Of a DNA stretch of 64,000 nt, positions 45,909 through 54,346 are shown piece after piece. A program made the position numbers and the translations under genes. The stretch is from Streptacidiphilus sp. PB12-B1b (GTDB lineage: Bacteria > Actinomycetota > Actinomycetes > Streptomycetales > Streptomycetaceae): assembly GCF_014084125.1 (NCBI RefSeq), contig NZ_CP048405.1:6014001-6078000 (forward strand), written 5' to 3'. A model generated the notes under the pieces. That model searched no databases, was not told where the DNA came from, and saw only the letters and a list, made by a program, of their open reading frames with translations. Position 1 is the first letter of the stretch, and each line of letters opens with the position of its first letter.

Positions 45909-46600
45909 TGCGGGTAGCCATTGCCGGGGCCGGTGCGGTGGGACGTTCCATCGCGGGCGAGCTGCTGGAGAACGGCCACGAGGTCCTCCTCGTGGACAAG
46001 AACCCCAAGTCCATCTCGGTGGAGCGGGTGCCGCGGGCGGAGTGGCTGCTGGCCGACGCCTGCGAGATCACCGCCCTGGACGAGGCCGCGCTGCAGCGCT
46101 GCAACGTGGTCATCGCCGCGACCGGGGACGACAAGGTCAACCTGGTGGTCTCGCTGCTGGCGAAGACCGAGTACGGCGTGCCGCGGGTCGTCGCCCGGGT
46201 GAACAACCCCAAGAACGAGTGGCTGTTCAACGAGGCATGGGGGGTGGACGTGGCCGTGTCCACGCCGCGCCTGATGTCCGCCCTGGTCGAGGAGGCGGTG
46301 AGCGTCGGCGACCTGGTCCGGCTGATGCGCTTCAGCCAGGGCGACGCCAACCTGGTCGAATTCACTCTTTCGGCCGACGCCGACGTGGTCGGCACCCGGG
46401 TCAGCGACGTCGAGTGGCCCGAGGACACCGCGCTGGTGACGATCATCCGCGAGGGCCGGGTGCTGGTGCCCAGCGGCAGCGACACCCTGGAGGGCGGCGA
46501 CGAGCTGCTGTTCGTGGCCACCGCCGAGCGCGAGTCCGCACTGGAGTCGCTGCTGGCCGGGGAGAAGGGCGCCGAGCAGGGCGCCGGGACCGACGCCTGA
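45908..46600 (+). CDS. trkA: Second TrkA-type potassium uptake regulatory protein
   Basis: RCK protein (230 aa) paralogous to the gene before it. RCK_N reads RVAIAGAGAVGRSIAGELLENGHEVLLVDKNP, followed by NVVIAATGDDKVNLVVSLLAKTEYGVPRVVARVNNPKNEWLF. RCK_C includes GDLVRLMRFSQGDANLVEFTL and GDELLFVATAE. The two proteins probably form a mixed ring on one membrane channel, as described for actinobacterial CeoB/CeoC pairs. Translation is coupled through TGATG. A 20-bp-stem terminator follows at once. Confidence 0.9.
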   Translation: MRVAIAGAGAVGRSIAGELLENGHEVLLVDKNPKSISVERVPRAEWLLADACEITALDEAALQRCNVVIAATGDDKVNLVVSLLAKTEYGVPRVVARVNNPKNEWLFNEAWGVDVAVSTPRLMSALVEEAVSVGDLVRLMRFSQGDANLVEFTLSADADVVGTRVSDVEWPEDTALVTIIREGRVLVPSGSDTLEGGDELLFVATAERESALESLLAGEKGAEQGAGTDA

Positions 46601-46612
46601 CGGTCCGCGCAC

Positions 46613-46655
46613 ACGAGGGAGGGGCCGGTGACGTCGTCACCGGCCCCTCCCTCGT
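46613..46655. terminator. Perfect 20-bp terminator stem
   Basis: Arms 46613-46632 and 46636-46655 are fully complementary around a 3-nt loop (the left arm begins ACGAGGGAGGGG). It separates the converging trkA and DUF3159 genes and can act in both directions. Confidence 0.9.
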
Positions 46656-46679
46656 CCTGCCCGGGCGCTGTGCCGCGGC

Positions 46680-47456
46680 TCAGCGCTGGTCGAGATCGGC
46701 CAGCGCGTCGCGCCCGGCCGGCTGCTCCGGACCGGGCACCGTGCCCGGCTGCCGGTCGCCCGGTTGCTCGGCGCCCGGCTGTTCGGCCTCCGGCTGTTCG
46801 TCGGCGTCCGGCACCACCTTGATCGGCGGCGGCGCCTTGGACAGGATCAGCCAGGACAGGTAGATCGCCACCAGCCACGGCGGGACGCCCAGGCCGATCT
46901 TGGCGACGCCCAGCCAGGTCACGTTCCCGGCCCAGTACAGCGGGAACAGGATGGCCGCCCGCAGCGCGAACAGCGCCACCCAGACCCAGGTCGCCTTGGT
47001 GTAGGCGGCCAGACGGCCGGGGTTCTGCGTCCGCCAGGTCATGTTCTCGCCCAGGAGCGGGCCCAGGAACACGCCGATCAGCGGCCAGCGGACCAGCGCC
47101 GAGACCGCGTACGCGACGCCCAGCGCCACGCCGTAGATCATCGACGGCAGGTAGAAGTCCTGGGCCTTGCCCGACTTCATCGCAATGTAGGCGCTGATGC
47201 CCACGCCCAGCACCCCGCCGAAGGCGTGCTTCAGGGTCTCCCTGCGAACCACTCGGACGAGTGCCAGCAGCAGGGTCACGCCGAAGGCGGAGAAGGACGA
47301 GACGCTGAGGTTCTTGGTGACGGTGAAGACCACCACGAAGACGAAGCCGGGCACGGTCATGTCGACCATGCCGCGGACCCCGCCGAAGGCGTCGATCAGG
47401 GAGGTGTCGACCGCGGGCCTGCCGCCCTGGCCGCCCCCGTGCTTGCCGCTGCTCAC
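46680..47456 (-). CDS. DUF3159 membrane protein
   Basis: Polytopic inner-membrane protein (258 aa) of unknown function, with about six hydrophobic segments (GFVFVVVFTVTKNLSVSSFSAF, GVTLLLALVRVV, GVLGVGISAYIAM, YGVALGVAYAVSAL, TWVWVALFALRAAILFPLYW and LVAIYLSWLIL). DAFGGVRGMVDMTVPGF and the central MTWRTQNPGRLAAYTKATW are family landmarks. The last 50 residues are an acidic Pro/Gln-rich tail with EQPGA-type repeats. It starts 6 nt after the OB-fold gene, an arrangement common in actinobacteria. Confidence 0.85.
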   Translation of the reverse strand: MSSGKHGGGQGGRPAVDTSLIDAFGGVRGMVDMTVPGFVFVVVFTVTKNLSVSSFSAFGVTLLLALVRVVRRETLKHAFGGVLGVGISAYIAMKSGKAQDFYLPSMIYGVALGVAYAVSALVRWPLIGVFLGPLLGENMTWRTQNPGRLAAYTKATWVWVALFALRAAILFPLYWAGNVTWLGVAKIGLGVPPWLVAIYLSWLILSKAPPPIKVVPDADEQPEAEQPGAEQPGDRQPGTVPGPEQPAGRDALADLDQR

Positions 47457-47462
47457 GCGGGG

Positions 47463-47858
47463 CTACTCCGATCCGACAGGACGCAGCTCGTACCGGGGGT
47501 TGAACAGCACCCGGCGGCCGCGCTGGTGGCTGATGCGGCCGTGGGCGACCAGGCGGCGGCCCGGTTCGATGCCGGCGATGGAGCGGCGGCCGAGCCACAC
47601 CACGTCCAGGGAGTCGCTGCCGTCGAACAGCTCCGCCTCCAGCGCCGGTACGCCCGCGCGGGGGCGCAACGTCACGGCGCGGAGCGTGCCGCTCACGCTG
47701 ACCTCCTGCCGGTCCTGGCAGGACGCTATCGGCGTGCAGCCGGTCGCCTCGATGCTCTGGCGGAGCTCCTCGGCGTGGAGGTCCTCACTGCTGGCGGCGA
47801 GACGGCTGAACATGCGACGCAGGCGCCCCTGCTGCCGGTCGCTGCGGATGTCACTCAT
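47463..47858 (-). CDS. OB-fold nucleic-acid-binding protein
   Basis: Small protein (131 aa) with a helical N-terminus (GRLRRMFSRLAASSEDLHAEELRQSIEATGC) and an OB-fold: QEVSVSGTLRAVTLRPRAGVPALEAELFDGSDSLDVVWLGRRSIAGIEPGRRLVAHGRIS, ending NPRYELRP. The OB half resembles the tRNA/ssDNA-binding anticodon-type domain of RecG and replication proteins. Its role is unknown. The ATG has TACCCT 7 nt upstream. The DUF3159 gene follows in the same operon, and kdpE lies upstream on the same strand. Confidence 0.82.
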   Translation of the reverse strand: MSDIRSDRQQGRLRRMFSRLAASSEDLHAEELRQSIEATGCTPIASCQDRQEVSVSGTLRAVTLRPRAGVPALEAELFDGSDSLDVVWLGRRSIAGIEPGRRLVAHGRISHQRGRRVLFNPRYELRPVGSE

Positions 47859-47865
47859 GCCCCCG

Positions 47866-47871
47866 AGGGTA
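47866..47871 (-). promoter_or_regulatory. Candidate leaderless -10 box of the OB-fold gene
   Basis: On the minus strand TACCCT is followed by CGGGGGC and the ATG at 47858. Confidence 0.5.
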
Positions 47872-47923
47872 CCGGTCCCGGGGCCCCGCTCCCACCTCCC
47901 CGTACCGCGCTCGGACGTTGCCG

Positions 47924-48607
47924 CTACTGCTCGAACCGGTATCCCATTCCGGGCTCGGTGATGAAGTGGCGCGGGTGCGCCGGGTCCACTTCGAGCTTGC
48001 GGCGCAGCTGGGCCAGGTAGACCCGCAGGTAGTTGGTCTCGGTGCCGTAGGCGGGCCCCCAGACCTCCTTGAGCAGCTGCTTCTGGCTGACCAGCCGCCC
48101 GGCGTTGCGGACCAGGATCTCCAGCAGGTGCCACTCGGTCGGGGTGAGCCGGATGTCGGCGTCGCCGCGGGTGACTCGCTTGGCGACCAGGTCGACCGAG
48201 AACGAGGCGGTGGTGACCACCGCCTCGCCCGCGTCCGCGCCCACCGGATCGGCCCGGCGGACCGCGGCCCGCAGCCGGGCCAGCAGCTCGTCCATGCCGA
48301 AGGGCTTGGTGACGTAGTCGTCGGCGCCCGCGTCCAGCGCCTCGACCTTCTCGTCGGAGGCGTGCCGGGCGGACAGCACGATGATCGGGACCTTGGTCCA
48401 GCCGCGCAGGCCCCGGATGACGTCGGTGCCGTCCATGTCGGGCAGGCCGAGGTCCAGCAGCACCACGTCCGGGTGGCGGGCGGCCGCGAGGTCCAGGGCG
48501 GAGGCGCCGTCGTGCGCGGCGTCCACCTCGTAGGCGCGTGCGCGCAGGTTGATCACCAGGGCTCGGACGATCTGCGGCTCGTCGTCCACTACCAGGACCC
48601 GGGTCAT
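47924..48607 (-). CDS. kdpE: KdpE response regulator
   Basis: OmpR-type response regulator (227 aa), partner of KdpD in potassium-limitation control. The receiver has the acid pair in LVVDDEPQ, the phospho-Asp in VVLLDLGLPDMDG, Thr/Ser in VLSARH and Lys in DYVTKPFGMDEL. The winged helix has the KdpE-typical block RLTPTEWHLLEILVRNAGRLVSQKQLLKEVWGPAYGTETNYLRVYLAQLRRKLE. The ATG overlaps the kdpD stop (ATGA). The genes kdpFABC are not next to it, so its targets here may be the kimA-like gene and kdpDE itself. Confidence 0.93.
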   Translation of the reverse strand: MTRVLVVDDEPQIVRALVINLRARAYEVDAAHDGASALDLAAARHPDVVLLDLGLPDMDGTDVIRGLRGWTKVPIIVLSARHASDEKVEALDAGADDYVTKPFGMDELLARLRAAVRRADPVGADAGEAVVTTASFSVDLVAKRVTRGDADIRLTPTEWHLLEILVRNAGRLVSQKQLLKEVWGPAYGTETNYLRVYLAQLRRKLEVDPAHPRHFITEPGMGYRFEQ

Positions 48608-51216
48608 GCGTTGCCTCTCGCTTCTGTCTCTGTGGCGGCGGTGAGCCCGCCCGCCTCGGCGGCCTCGAGGGCCGGAGCTTCGGGGGCCGGGGCTTCAAGG
48701 GCCGGGGCGGCGGGGACGGCAGGCAGGGTGAACACCATGGTCAGGCCGCCGCCGGGAGTGTCCTCGGCGGTCAGGCTGCCGTCCATGGCCTCGACGAAGC
48801 CGCGGGCGACGGCCAGGCCCAGGCCGACCCCGGCGCCGCGCGGGGCGTCGCCGTAGCGCTGGAACGGCTCGAACACCTTCTCCTTGGCGCCGTCGGGTAT
48901 CCCCGGGCCGTGGTCGGCGACGCGCACCTCCAGCCGGTCGCCCCGGCCGGGCAGCCGGAAGATGCTGCCGGAGACCAGGACCCGGCCGGAGCCGTTGTAC
49001 TTGACCGCGTTCTCGACCACGTTGGCGAGCGCGCGTTCGAGCAGGCCGGGATCGCCGGAGACCATCAGCAGCCCCTCGGGGATGTCGGTGCGGACCGACT
49101 CCGGCGGCACCCCGCGCAGCGCGAAGGGCACCACCTCGTCCAGGTCGAACGCCCGGACCAGCGGGACGACCGTGTTGGTCTGCAGCCGGCTCATGTCGAG
49201 CAGGTTGCCGATCAGGTGGTCGAGCCGGTCGGCGCCCTCCTCGATCCCGGCCAGCAGCTCGGCCTCGTCCTCCGGCGTCCAGGTGACGTCGTCGGCGCGC
49301 AGCGAGGAGACGGACGCCTTGATGCCGGCCAGCGGGGTGCGCAGGTCGTGCGAGACGGCGGCCAGCAGCGCGGTGCGGATGCGGTTGCCCTCGGCCATCC
49401 GCCGGGCCTCGCGGGCGGCCTCGCCCAGCCTGCGGCGCTCCAGCACCACCGCGGCCTGGGCGGCGAACGCGCCCAGCACCCGGCGGTCGTCGGCGGGCAG
49501 CACCCGGCCGGAGAGCGCCAGCGCCAGCCGGTCGCCGACGGGCACGTCCACGTCGGCGTCCTCGGGGCGGCCGACCGGGTGCGGGCCGACGGCGGCGGCG
49601 CAGTTCCACGGGCCGAAGTCCTGCTCGCGTTCGAGCAGCGCCACCGACTCCATCTGGAAGGTCTCCTGCACCCGCTCCAGCAGCGCGGGCAGCGCCTTCT
49701 CACCGCTGAGCACGCTCTGCGCGAGGAAGCTCAGGGTCTCCGCCTCGGCCCGGCTGCGGGCGGCCTGGGCGGTGCGCGCGGCGGCCAGGTCCACCACGTA
49801 GGCGACGGACAGGGCGACCGCCAGGAACACCCCCATGGAGATGATGTTGGCGGTGTCGGAGATGGTCAGCGTGTGCAGCGGCGGGGTGAAGTACCAGTTC
49901 ACCAGCAGCGAGCCGACCGCCGCCGAGGCCAGCGCCGGGAACAGGCCGCCGGTGAGCGCGGCGCCGACGGTCAGGCCCAGGTAGAGCAGCATGTCGGTCT
50001 GCTGGTTGCGGCCGCTGTGCATCCACTCGATCAACCCGGTCAGCAGCACCGGCCCGGCCACCCCGATCAGCCACCCGGCGGCGCTGCGGGCCACGCCCAG
50101 CCGGGTGATCCGGCGGATCGGCGCCACCCGCCCGCGGGCGACGTGCTCGTGGGTGACGATGTGGACGTCGATGTCGCCGGAGTCGCGGGCGACGGTCGCG
50201 CCCACGCCCGGGCCGAGCACCCACTGCCAGGGCTTGCGGCGGCTGCTGCCGAGGACTATCTGGGTGGCGTTGACGCCGCGGGCGAACTGCAGCAGCGCCT
50301 CGGCCGCGCGGTCGCCCAGGACCGAGTGGAAGGAGCCGCCGAGATCCTCCACCAGGCCGCGCTGAACGGTCAGCTCCTCCGGCGAGGCCCCGGTCAGGCC
50401 GTCGCTCTTGGCGACGTACACGGCCAGCAGCTCGCTGCCGGAGCCCTTGGCGGCTATCCGGGCGGCGCGGCGGATCAGCGTCCGGCCCTCGGGGCCGCCG
50501 GTGAGGCCGACCACGATCCGCTCCCGGGCCTGCCAGGTGGAGTCGATGTGGTTCTCGGCCCGGTAGCGCTGCAGGTACTCGTCCACCCGGTCGGCGGTCC
50601 ACAGCAGCGCCAGCTCGCGCAGGGCGGTGAGGTTGCCGGGGCGGAAGTAGTTGGACAGCGCGGCGTCGACCTTCTCCGGCGCGTACACGTTGCCGTGGGC
50701 CAGGCGGCGGCGCAGCGCCTCGGGGGCCATGTCCACCAGCTCGATCTGGTCGGCGCGGCGGACCGCCTCGTCCGGCACCGTCTCCTGCTGGCGGACGCCG
50801 GTGATGCCCTGGACGACGTCGCCCAGCGACTCCAGGTGCTGGATGTTGACCGTGGAGACGACGTCGATCCCGGCCTCCAGCAGCTCCTGGATGTCCTGCC
50901 AGCGCTTGGCGTTGCGGGAGCCGGGGATGTTGGTGTGGGCCAGCTCGTCCACCAGGGCGACGGCGGGCCTGCGGGCCAGCACCGCGTCCACGTCCATCTC
51001 GGTGAACTCGCCGCCGCGGTAGGGCAGGGTGCGCCGGGGGACGGTCTCCAGGCCGTGCAGTTGCTCGCGGGTGTAGGCGCGGCCGTGGTCCTCGACGAAG
51101 GCGACGACGATGTCGGTGCCGCGCGAGGCCCGGCGGTGGCCCTCGCCGAGCATGGCGCAGGTCTTGCCGACCCCGGGGGCAGCCCCGAGGTAGATCCGCA
51201 GCCTGCCGCGCGCCAT
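48604..51216 (-). CDS. kdpD: KdpD sensor histidine kinase
   Basis: Membrane sensor kinase (870 aa) of the Kdp system. The cytoplasmic KdpD domain starts RLRIYLGAAPGVGKTCAMLGE (Walker-type motif at 11-19) and has LVDELAHTNIPGSRNAKRWQDI. A universal-stress-like domain follows (about 230-350). Four clustered helices lie at about 380-490, then a GAF-like segment, HisKA with the phospho-His in AVSHDLRTPLAGIKASVSSL (near 624) and an ATPase domain (NVVENAVKYN, VADHGPGIP, GVGLGLAVA). The C-terminal tail has Ala/Pro/Glu repeats. The ATG has GGAGCGGGG upstream. A motif shared with the kimA-like promoter lies about 112-130 bp upstream. Confidence 0.95.
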   Translation of the reverse strand: MARGRLRIYLGAAPGVGKTCAMLGEGHRRASRGTDIVVAFVEDHGRAYTREQLHGLETVPRRTLPYRGGEFTEMDVDAVLARRPAVALVDELAHTNIPGSRNAKRWQDIQELLEAGIDVVSTVNIQHLESLGDVVQGITGVRQQETVPDEAVRRADQIELVDMAPEALRRRLAHGNVYAPEKVDAALSNYFRPGNLTALRELALLWTADRVDEYLQRYRAENHIDSTWQARERIVVGLTGGPEGRTLIRRAARIAAKGSGSELLAVYVAKSDGLTGASPEELTVQRGLVEDLGGSFHSVLGDRAAEALLQFARGVNATQIVLGSSRRKPWQWVLGPGVGATVARDSGDIDVHIVTHEHVARGRVAPIRRITRLGVARSAAGWLIGVAGPVLLTGLIEWMHSGRNQQTDMLLYLGLTVGAALTGGLFPALASAAVGSLLVNWYFTPPLHTLTISDTANIISMGVFLAVALSVAYVVDLAAARTAQAARSRAEAETLSFLAQSVLSGEKALPALLERVQETFQMESVALLEREQDFGPWNCAAAVGPHPVGRPEDADVDVPVGDRLALALSGRVLPADDRRVLGAFAAQAAVVLERRRLGEAAREARRMAEGNRIRTALLAAVSHDLRTPLAGIKASVSSLRADDVTWTPEDEAELLAGIEEGADRLDHLIGNLLDMSRLQTNTVVPLVRAFDLDEVVPFALRGVPPESVRTDIPEGLLMVSGDPGLLERALANVVENAVKYNGSGRVLVSGSIFRLPGRGDRLEVRVADHGPGIPDGAKEKVFEPFQRYGDAPRGAGVGLGLAVARGFVEAMDGSLTAEDTPGGGLTMVFTLPAVPAAPALEAPAPEAPALEAAEAGGLTAATETEARGNA

Positions 51217-51326
51217 GCCGGTCCGCCCCGCTCCGTCCGGGGGCCGTGCCGGTCGGCACGGCTCTCCCAGCCGAGCGTACGGGAAGGTTCCGACTCCCGG
51301 CCCAGGTCGGACCTGCTGCCGGAGCG

Positions 51327-51346
51327 CCTTTAGCGACATCTTGACG
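51327..51346 (-). promoter_or_regulatory. Candidate KdpE site upstream of kdpDE
   Basis: On the minus strand CGTCAAGATGTCGCTAAAGG has TCAAGA and CTAAAG 11 bp apart. Its first 17 bases match the site upstream of the kimA-like gene at 14 positions, in the same orientation to the downstream gene. Autoregulation of kdpDE is the simplest reading. Confidence 0.55.
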
Positions 51347-51465
51347 AGTCCGCACGACACCTGTCGTCCGGGACCGTTCCGGGGTGCGGGGGTCTGGCCG
51401 GTGCGGGGCGGCGGTGCCAGGATCGGTCGCGGAACACGCATCGTCCACGACCCGAGGGGACCGCA

Positions 51466-52896
51466 ATGACGCAGCTCCACGACCTGACCGCGCTGGAACA
51501 GGGTGAGTTGATCGGCACCGGGAAGCTCTCCCCGGTGGAGCTGACCGACCACTACCTGGAGCGGATCGGCCGGCTGAACGCCACCGTGGGCGCCTTCGTC
51601 ACGGTCACCCCGGAGTCCGCCCGCAGGCAGGCGGCGGCCGCGGAGGAGGAGGCCGCCGCGGCCCGCCGGGAGGGGCGGGCGCTGTCGCCGCTGCACGGGG
51701 TGCCGGTGCCGGTGAAGGACCTCAACTTCGTCGCCGGGGTCCGCGCGACCCTGGGCTCGGCCGCCTTCGCCGAGCACGTCCCGGACACCGACGACCACGT
51801 GGTCACCCGGCTGCGCCGGGCCGGGACGATCATGACCGGGAAGACCAACACCCCCGAGTTCGGGCTGCCCTGCTACACCGAGAACCAGATCGCCCCGCCC
51901 GCGCGCACCCCGTGGGACCTCCAGCGCTCGGCCGGGGGCTCCAGCGGCGGCGCGGGCGCGGCGGTGGCCGCCGGGCTGGCGCCGGTGGCGCACGGCAGCG
52001 ACGGCGGCGGTTCGATCCGCATCCCGGCGTCCGTCTGCGGGCTGTTCGGCATCAAGCCCAGCCGGGGCCGGGTCAGCAGCGGCCCCACCCTGTACGACGT
52101 CAGCGGGCTGAGCACCAGCGGCCCGCTGGCCCGTACCGTCGCCGACGCCGCCGCGCTGCTGGACGTGCTGGCCGGGGCCATGCCCGGGGACTCCTCCACC
52201 GCGCCGGCGCTGCCCACCGGCGAGACCTTCCTCGACTACGCCGGCCGCGACCCGCAGCCGCTGCGGGTCGCGCTGCTGACCACCCCGCCGGTGCCCGGCG
52301 TCGACGTCCACCCGGACTGCGTGGCGGCCACCGAGGGCGCCGCCGAGCTGCTGACCGCGCTCGGGCACCGGGTGGAGCCGCTGGAGCTGCCCGCCGACGA
52401 CACCCTGCGCCGGGTCTTCGAGCAGGTGTGGGCGGTGATGGCGGCCCAGCGCCCGGTCCCGCCGGAGCGGGAGGAGCTGCTGATGCCGCTCACCCGGCAC
52501 CTGCGCCGCCTGGGCGCGCAGGTCAGCGGCCCGGACTTCGCCACCGCGCTGTACACCTTCCGCGCAGTGGGGGCGTTGGTGGCCTCGCTGCAGGCGGAGT
52601 ACGACGTGATCCTCACCCCGACGCTGGCCCAGCCGCCGGCCCCGGTCGGCGCGCTGCGGGACGACGCCGACCCGGCGCGGGAGTTCGACAACCTGACCGC
52701 CTTCACCCCGTTCACCCCGCTGTACAACGCCACCGGGCAGCCGGCGGTCAGCCTGCCGCTGCACTGGACCGGGGAGGGGCTGCCGATCGGGGTGATGCTC
52801 GGCGGGCGCTACGGCGACGAGGCCACGCTGGTCTCGCTCTCCGGGCAGCTGGAGCGGGCCCGGCCGTGGGCCGACCGCAAGCCGCCGCTCTGGTGA
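51466..52896 (+). CDS. Amidase-signature-family hydrolase
   Basis: Amidase (476 aa) with the Ser-cisSer-Lys triad: Lys in GVPVPVKDLNFVAG, cis-Ser in AGGSSGGAGAAVAAG and the nucleophile in GSDGGGSIRIPASVCGLFGIKPS. TLAQPPAPVG and TGQPAVSLPLHWTGEGLPIGVMLGGRYGDEATL are typical of stand-alone amidases rather than GatA. The substrate is unknown. The ATG follows GAGGGGA. It is divergent from kdpD across 249 bp. Its stop codon starts a 19-bp direct repeat, and a terminator hairpin follows. Confidence 0.9.
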   Translation: MTQLHDLTALEQGELIGTGKLSPVELTDHYLERIGRLNATVGAFVTVTPESARRQAAAAEEEAAAARREGRALSPLHGVPVPVKDLNFVAGVRATLGSAAFAEHVPDTDDHVVTRLRRAGTIMTGKTNTPEFGLPCYTENQIAPPARTPWDLQRSAGGSSGGAGAAVAAGLAPVAHGSDGGGSIRIPASVCGLFGIKPSRGRVSSGPTLYDVSGLSTSGPLARTVADAAALLDVLAGAMPGDSSTAPALPTGETFLDYAGRDPQPLRVALLTTPPVPGVDVHPDCVAATEGAAELLTALGHRVEPLELPADDTLRRVFEQVWAVMAAQRPVPPEREELLMPLTRHLRRLGAQVSGPDFATALYTFRAVGALVASLQAEYDVILTPTLAQPPAPVGALRDDADPAREFDNLTAFTPFTPLYNATGQPAVSLPLHWTGEGLPIGVMLGGRYGDEATLVSLSGQLERARPWADRKPPLW

Positions 52897-52931
52897 GCCG
52901 GTGAACCTCCGATGAGCCGGTGATCCGGTGG
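52894..52931 (+). repeat. 19-bp direct repeat starting at the amidase stop codon
   Basis: TGAGCCGGTGAACCTCCGA (52894-52912) and TGAGCCGGTGATCCGGTGG (52913-52931) are adjacent. The first TGA is the amidase stop. The first 11 bases are identical in the two copies. Confidence 0.7.
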
Positions 52932-52956
52932 TCCGCTGGTCGGAGCCGGGAACGCG

Positions 52957-52985
52957 CGAGGGGCCCCGCTCGGCGGGGCCCCTCG
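52957..52985. terminator. Terminator between amidase and DUF3710 genes
   Basis: CGAGGGGCCCCGC and GCGGGGCCCCTCG form a perfect 13-bp stem with a TCG loop. The genes on each side converge on it. Confidence 0.9.
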
Positions 52986-53006
52986 GGTACGGCTGTGCGC
53001 GGCCGG

Positions 53007-53828
53007 TCAGCGGATCTCGGTGATCTCCGGGCCGCGGTCGAACGGGTTCAGCGGGTCGCCGCTGAAGCGGTTCTCCTCCGCGGCCGACTGCTGCGGCAGG
53101 CCGTCCGCGACCATCTGGGCGTCCTCGGGCAGCTTCAGCACGATCGGGTCGCGCGGGGCCATCGGCTGCTCGCCGCGGACCACCACGGTCTCCCGGAACA
53201 CCCGCTCCAGCACCTGCGCCGCCTCCGGCTGCACGGCGGCCTGGCCGGAGATGACGCCGCGCAGGAACCAGCGCGGTCCGTCGCAGCCGACGAAGCGGAC
53301 CAGCTGCACGCCGTGCGTGCCGTCCGGGAGCTGCACCGGGACCTGGGCGCGCAGGCCCCAGCCCAGCGGGCCCTCCTCGGTGTCCACGACGCCACCCTGC
53401 TGGGTGATGCCGGTGGCGATCTCCTTGCGGACCTCGCCCCAGATCCCCTCGGACTTGGGCGCGGCGAACGCCTGCAGCTGGATGGCGCTGCTGCCCAGGA
53501 CCAGGGTGGCCGCGACGATCGAATCGCCCGCGACCTCGACCCGCAGCTCCATGCCCTCCACGCCCGGTACGAGCAGACCGCCGAGGTCCACCCGCCCCTC
53601 CGCGGCGTTCTCCACCTCGGTGGAGTCCCAGGGGCCGTCGGGGCGCGGCGCGGGCGGCAGGGCCACCCACTCCTCCTCGGCGTCGTCCTCCCTGTCGGAG
53701 CCGACACCGGCGATGTCCTCGCTGTCTGCGGAACCCTCCACGCCGTCCTCGTCCAGGGCGTCCTGGTCAAGGCCGTCGTGCTGATCGACAGCGTCCTCGC
53801 TCTTGGCGCGACGACGGAACACGGTCAC
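53007..53828 (-). CDS. DUF3710 family protein
   Basis: Uncharacterised actinobacterial protein (273 aa). The first 55 residues are acidic and low in complexity (Asp/Glu/Gly/Ala). The DUF3710 core starts at GPWDSTEVENAAEGRVDLGGLLVPGVEGMELRVEV and includes LGSSAIQLQAFAAPKSEGIWGEVRKEIATGI, LVRFVGCDGPRWFLRGVISG and VVVRGEQPMAPRDPIVLKLPEDA. It always travels with dut in actinobacteria, in my recollection. The GTG overlaps the dut stop (GTGA), so it is coupled. Confidence 0.87.
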   Translation of the reverse strand: MTVFRRRAKSEDAVDQHDGLDQDALDEDGVEGSADSEDIAGVGSDREDDAEEEWVALPPAPRPDGPWDSTEVENAAEGRVDLGGLLVPGVEGMELRVEVAGDSIVAATLVLGSSAIQLQAFAAPKSEGIWGEVRKEIATGITQQGGVVDTEEGPLGWGLRAQVPVQLPDGTHGVQLVRFVGCDGPRWFLRGVISGQAAVQPEAAQVLERVFRETVVVRGEQPMAPRDPIVLKLPEDAQMVADGLPQQSAAEENRFSGDPLNPFDRGPEITEIR

Positions 53829-54346
53829 TGTCCTTCCCGGTCGGGTACCGATGAGATTTCCTGCCCGGCCGCGGGAATGCTAACCGCGCCATGGCCGCCC
53901 GTCGACCCGAAGCCTCCTGCGGCGCGCGCCGACCCCGGCAGTTCCTCCACTTCGTGGAAGCGGACCTTCTCGACCCGCTGGACGACCAGCTGGGCGATCC
54001 GGTCCCCGCGGCGGAAGACCACCCGCTCGCGCGGGTCGAGGTTGACGACGATCACCTTGATCTCACCACGGTACCCGGCATCGACCGTTCCAGGGGCATT
54101 CACGATGGCAAGACCGCAGTGGAGTGCCAGGCCCGAACGGGGGTGCACGAAGGCCGCGTAGCCGTCCGGGAGGGCGATCGCCACGCCGGTCGGCAGCACC
54201 GTCCGCTCGCCCGGGGCCAGCTCGGCGTCGACGGTGGTGCGCAGGTCCGCCCCGGCGTCGCCGGGATGGGCGTAGCCGGGGGCGGGCACGCCGGGGTCGA
54301 GCCGCTGCAGCAGCACGTCCACGGGGCTGTTCGAAGGGCTGGTCAC
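53825..54346 (-). CDS. dut: dUTP diphosphatase
   Basis: Trimeric dUTPase (173 aa) that hydrolyses dUTP to dUMP, keeping uracil out of DNA and feeding dTMP synthesis. The five motifs are visible: HPGDAGADLRT (1), FVHPRSGLALHCG (2), VDAGYRGEIKVIVVN (3), RGDRIAQLVVQRVE (4) and the C-terminal ARAAGGFGSTG (5), which closes over the active site. The GTG start overlaps the thioesterase-like gene stop (GTGA), and its own stop overlaps the DUF3710 start. Confidence 0.95.
   Translation of the reverse strand: MTSPSNSPVDVLLQRLDPGVPAPGYAHPGDAGADLRTTVDAELAPGERTVLPTGVAIALPDGYAAFVHPRSGLALHCGLAIVNAPGTVDAGYRGEIKVIVVNLDPRERVVFRRGDRIAQLVVQRVEKVRFHEVEELPGSARAAGGFGSTGGHGAVSIPAAGQEISSVPDREGQ

Noticed and set aside
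48604-53670. A single 1688-codon frame that would join KdpD to upstream sequence
   Set aside because: Only the part after the ATG at 51216 looks like protein. The rest is antisense to the amidase gene and crosses a terminator.
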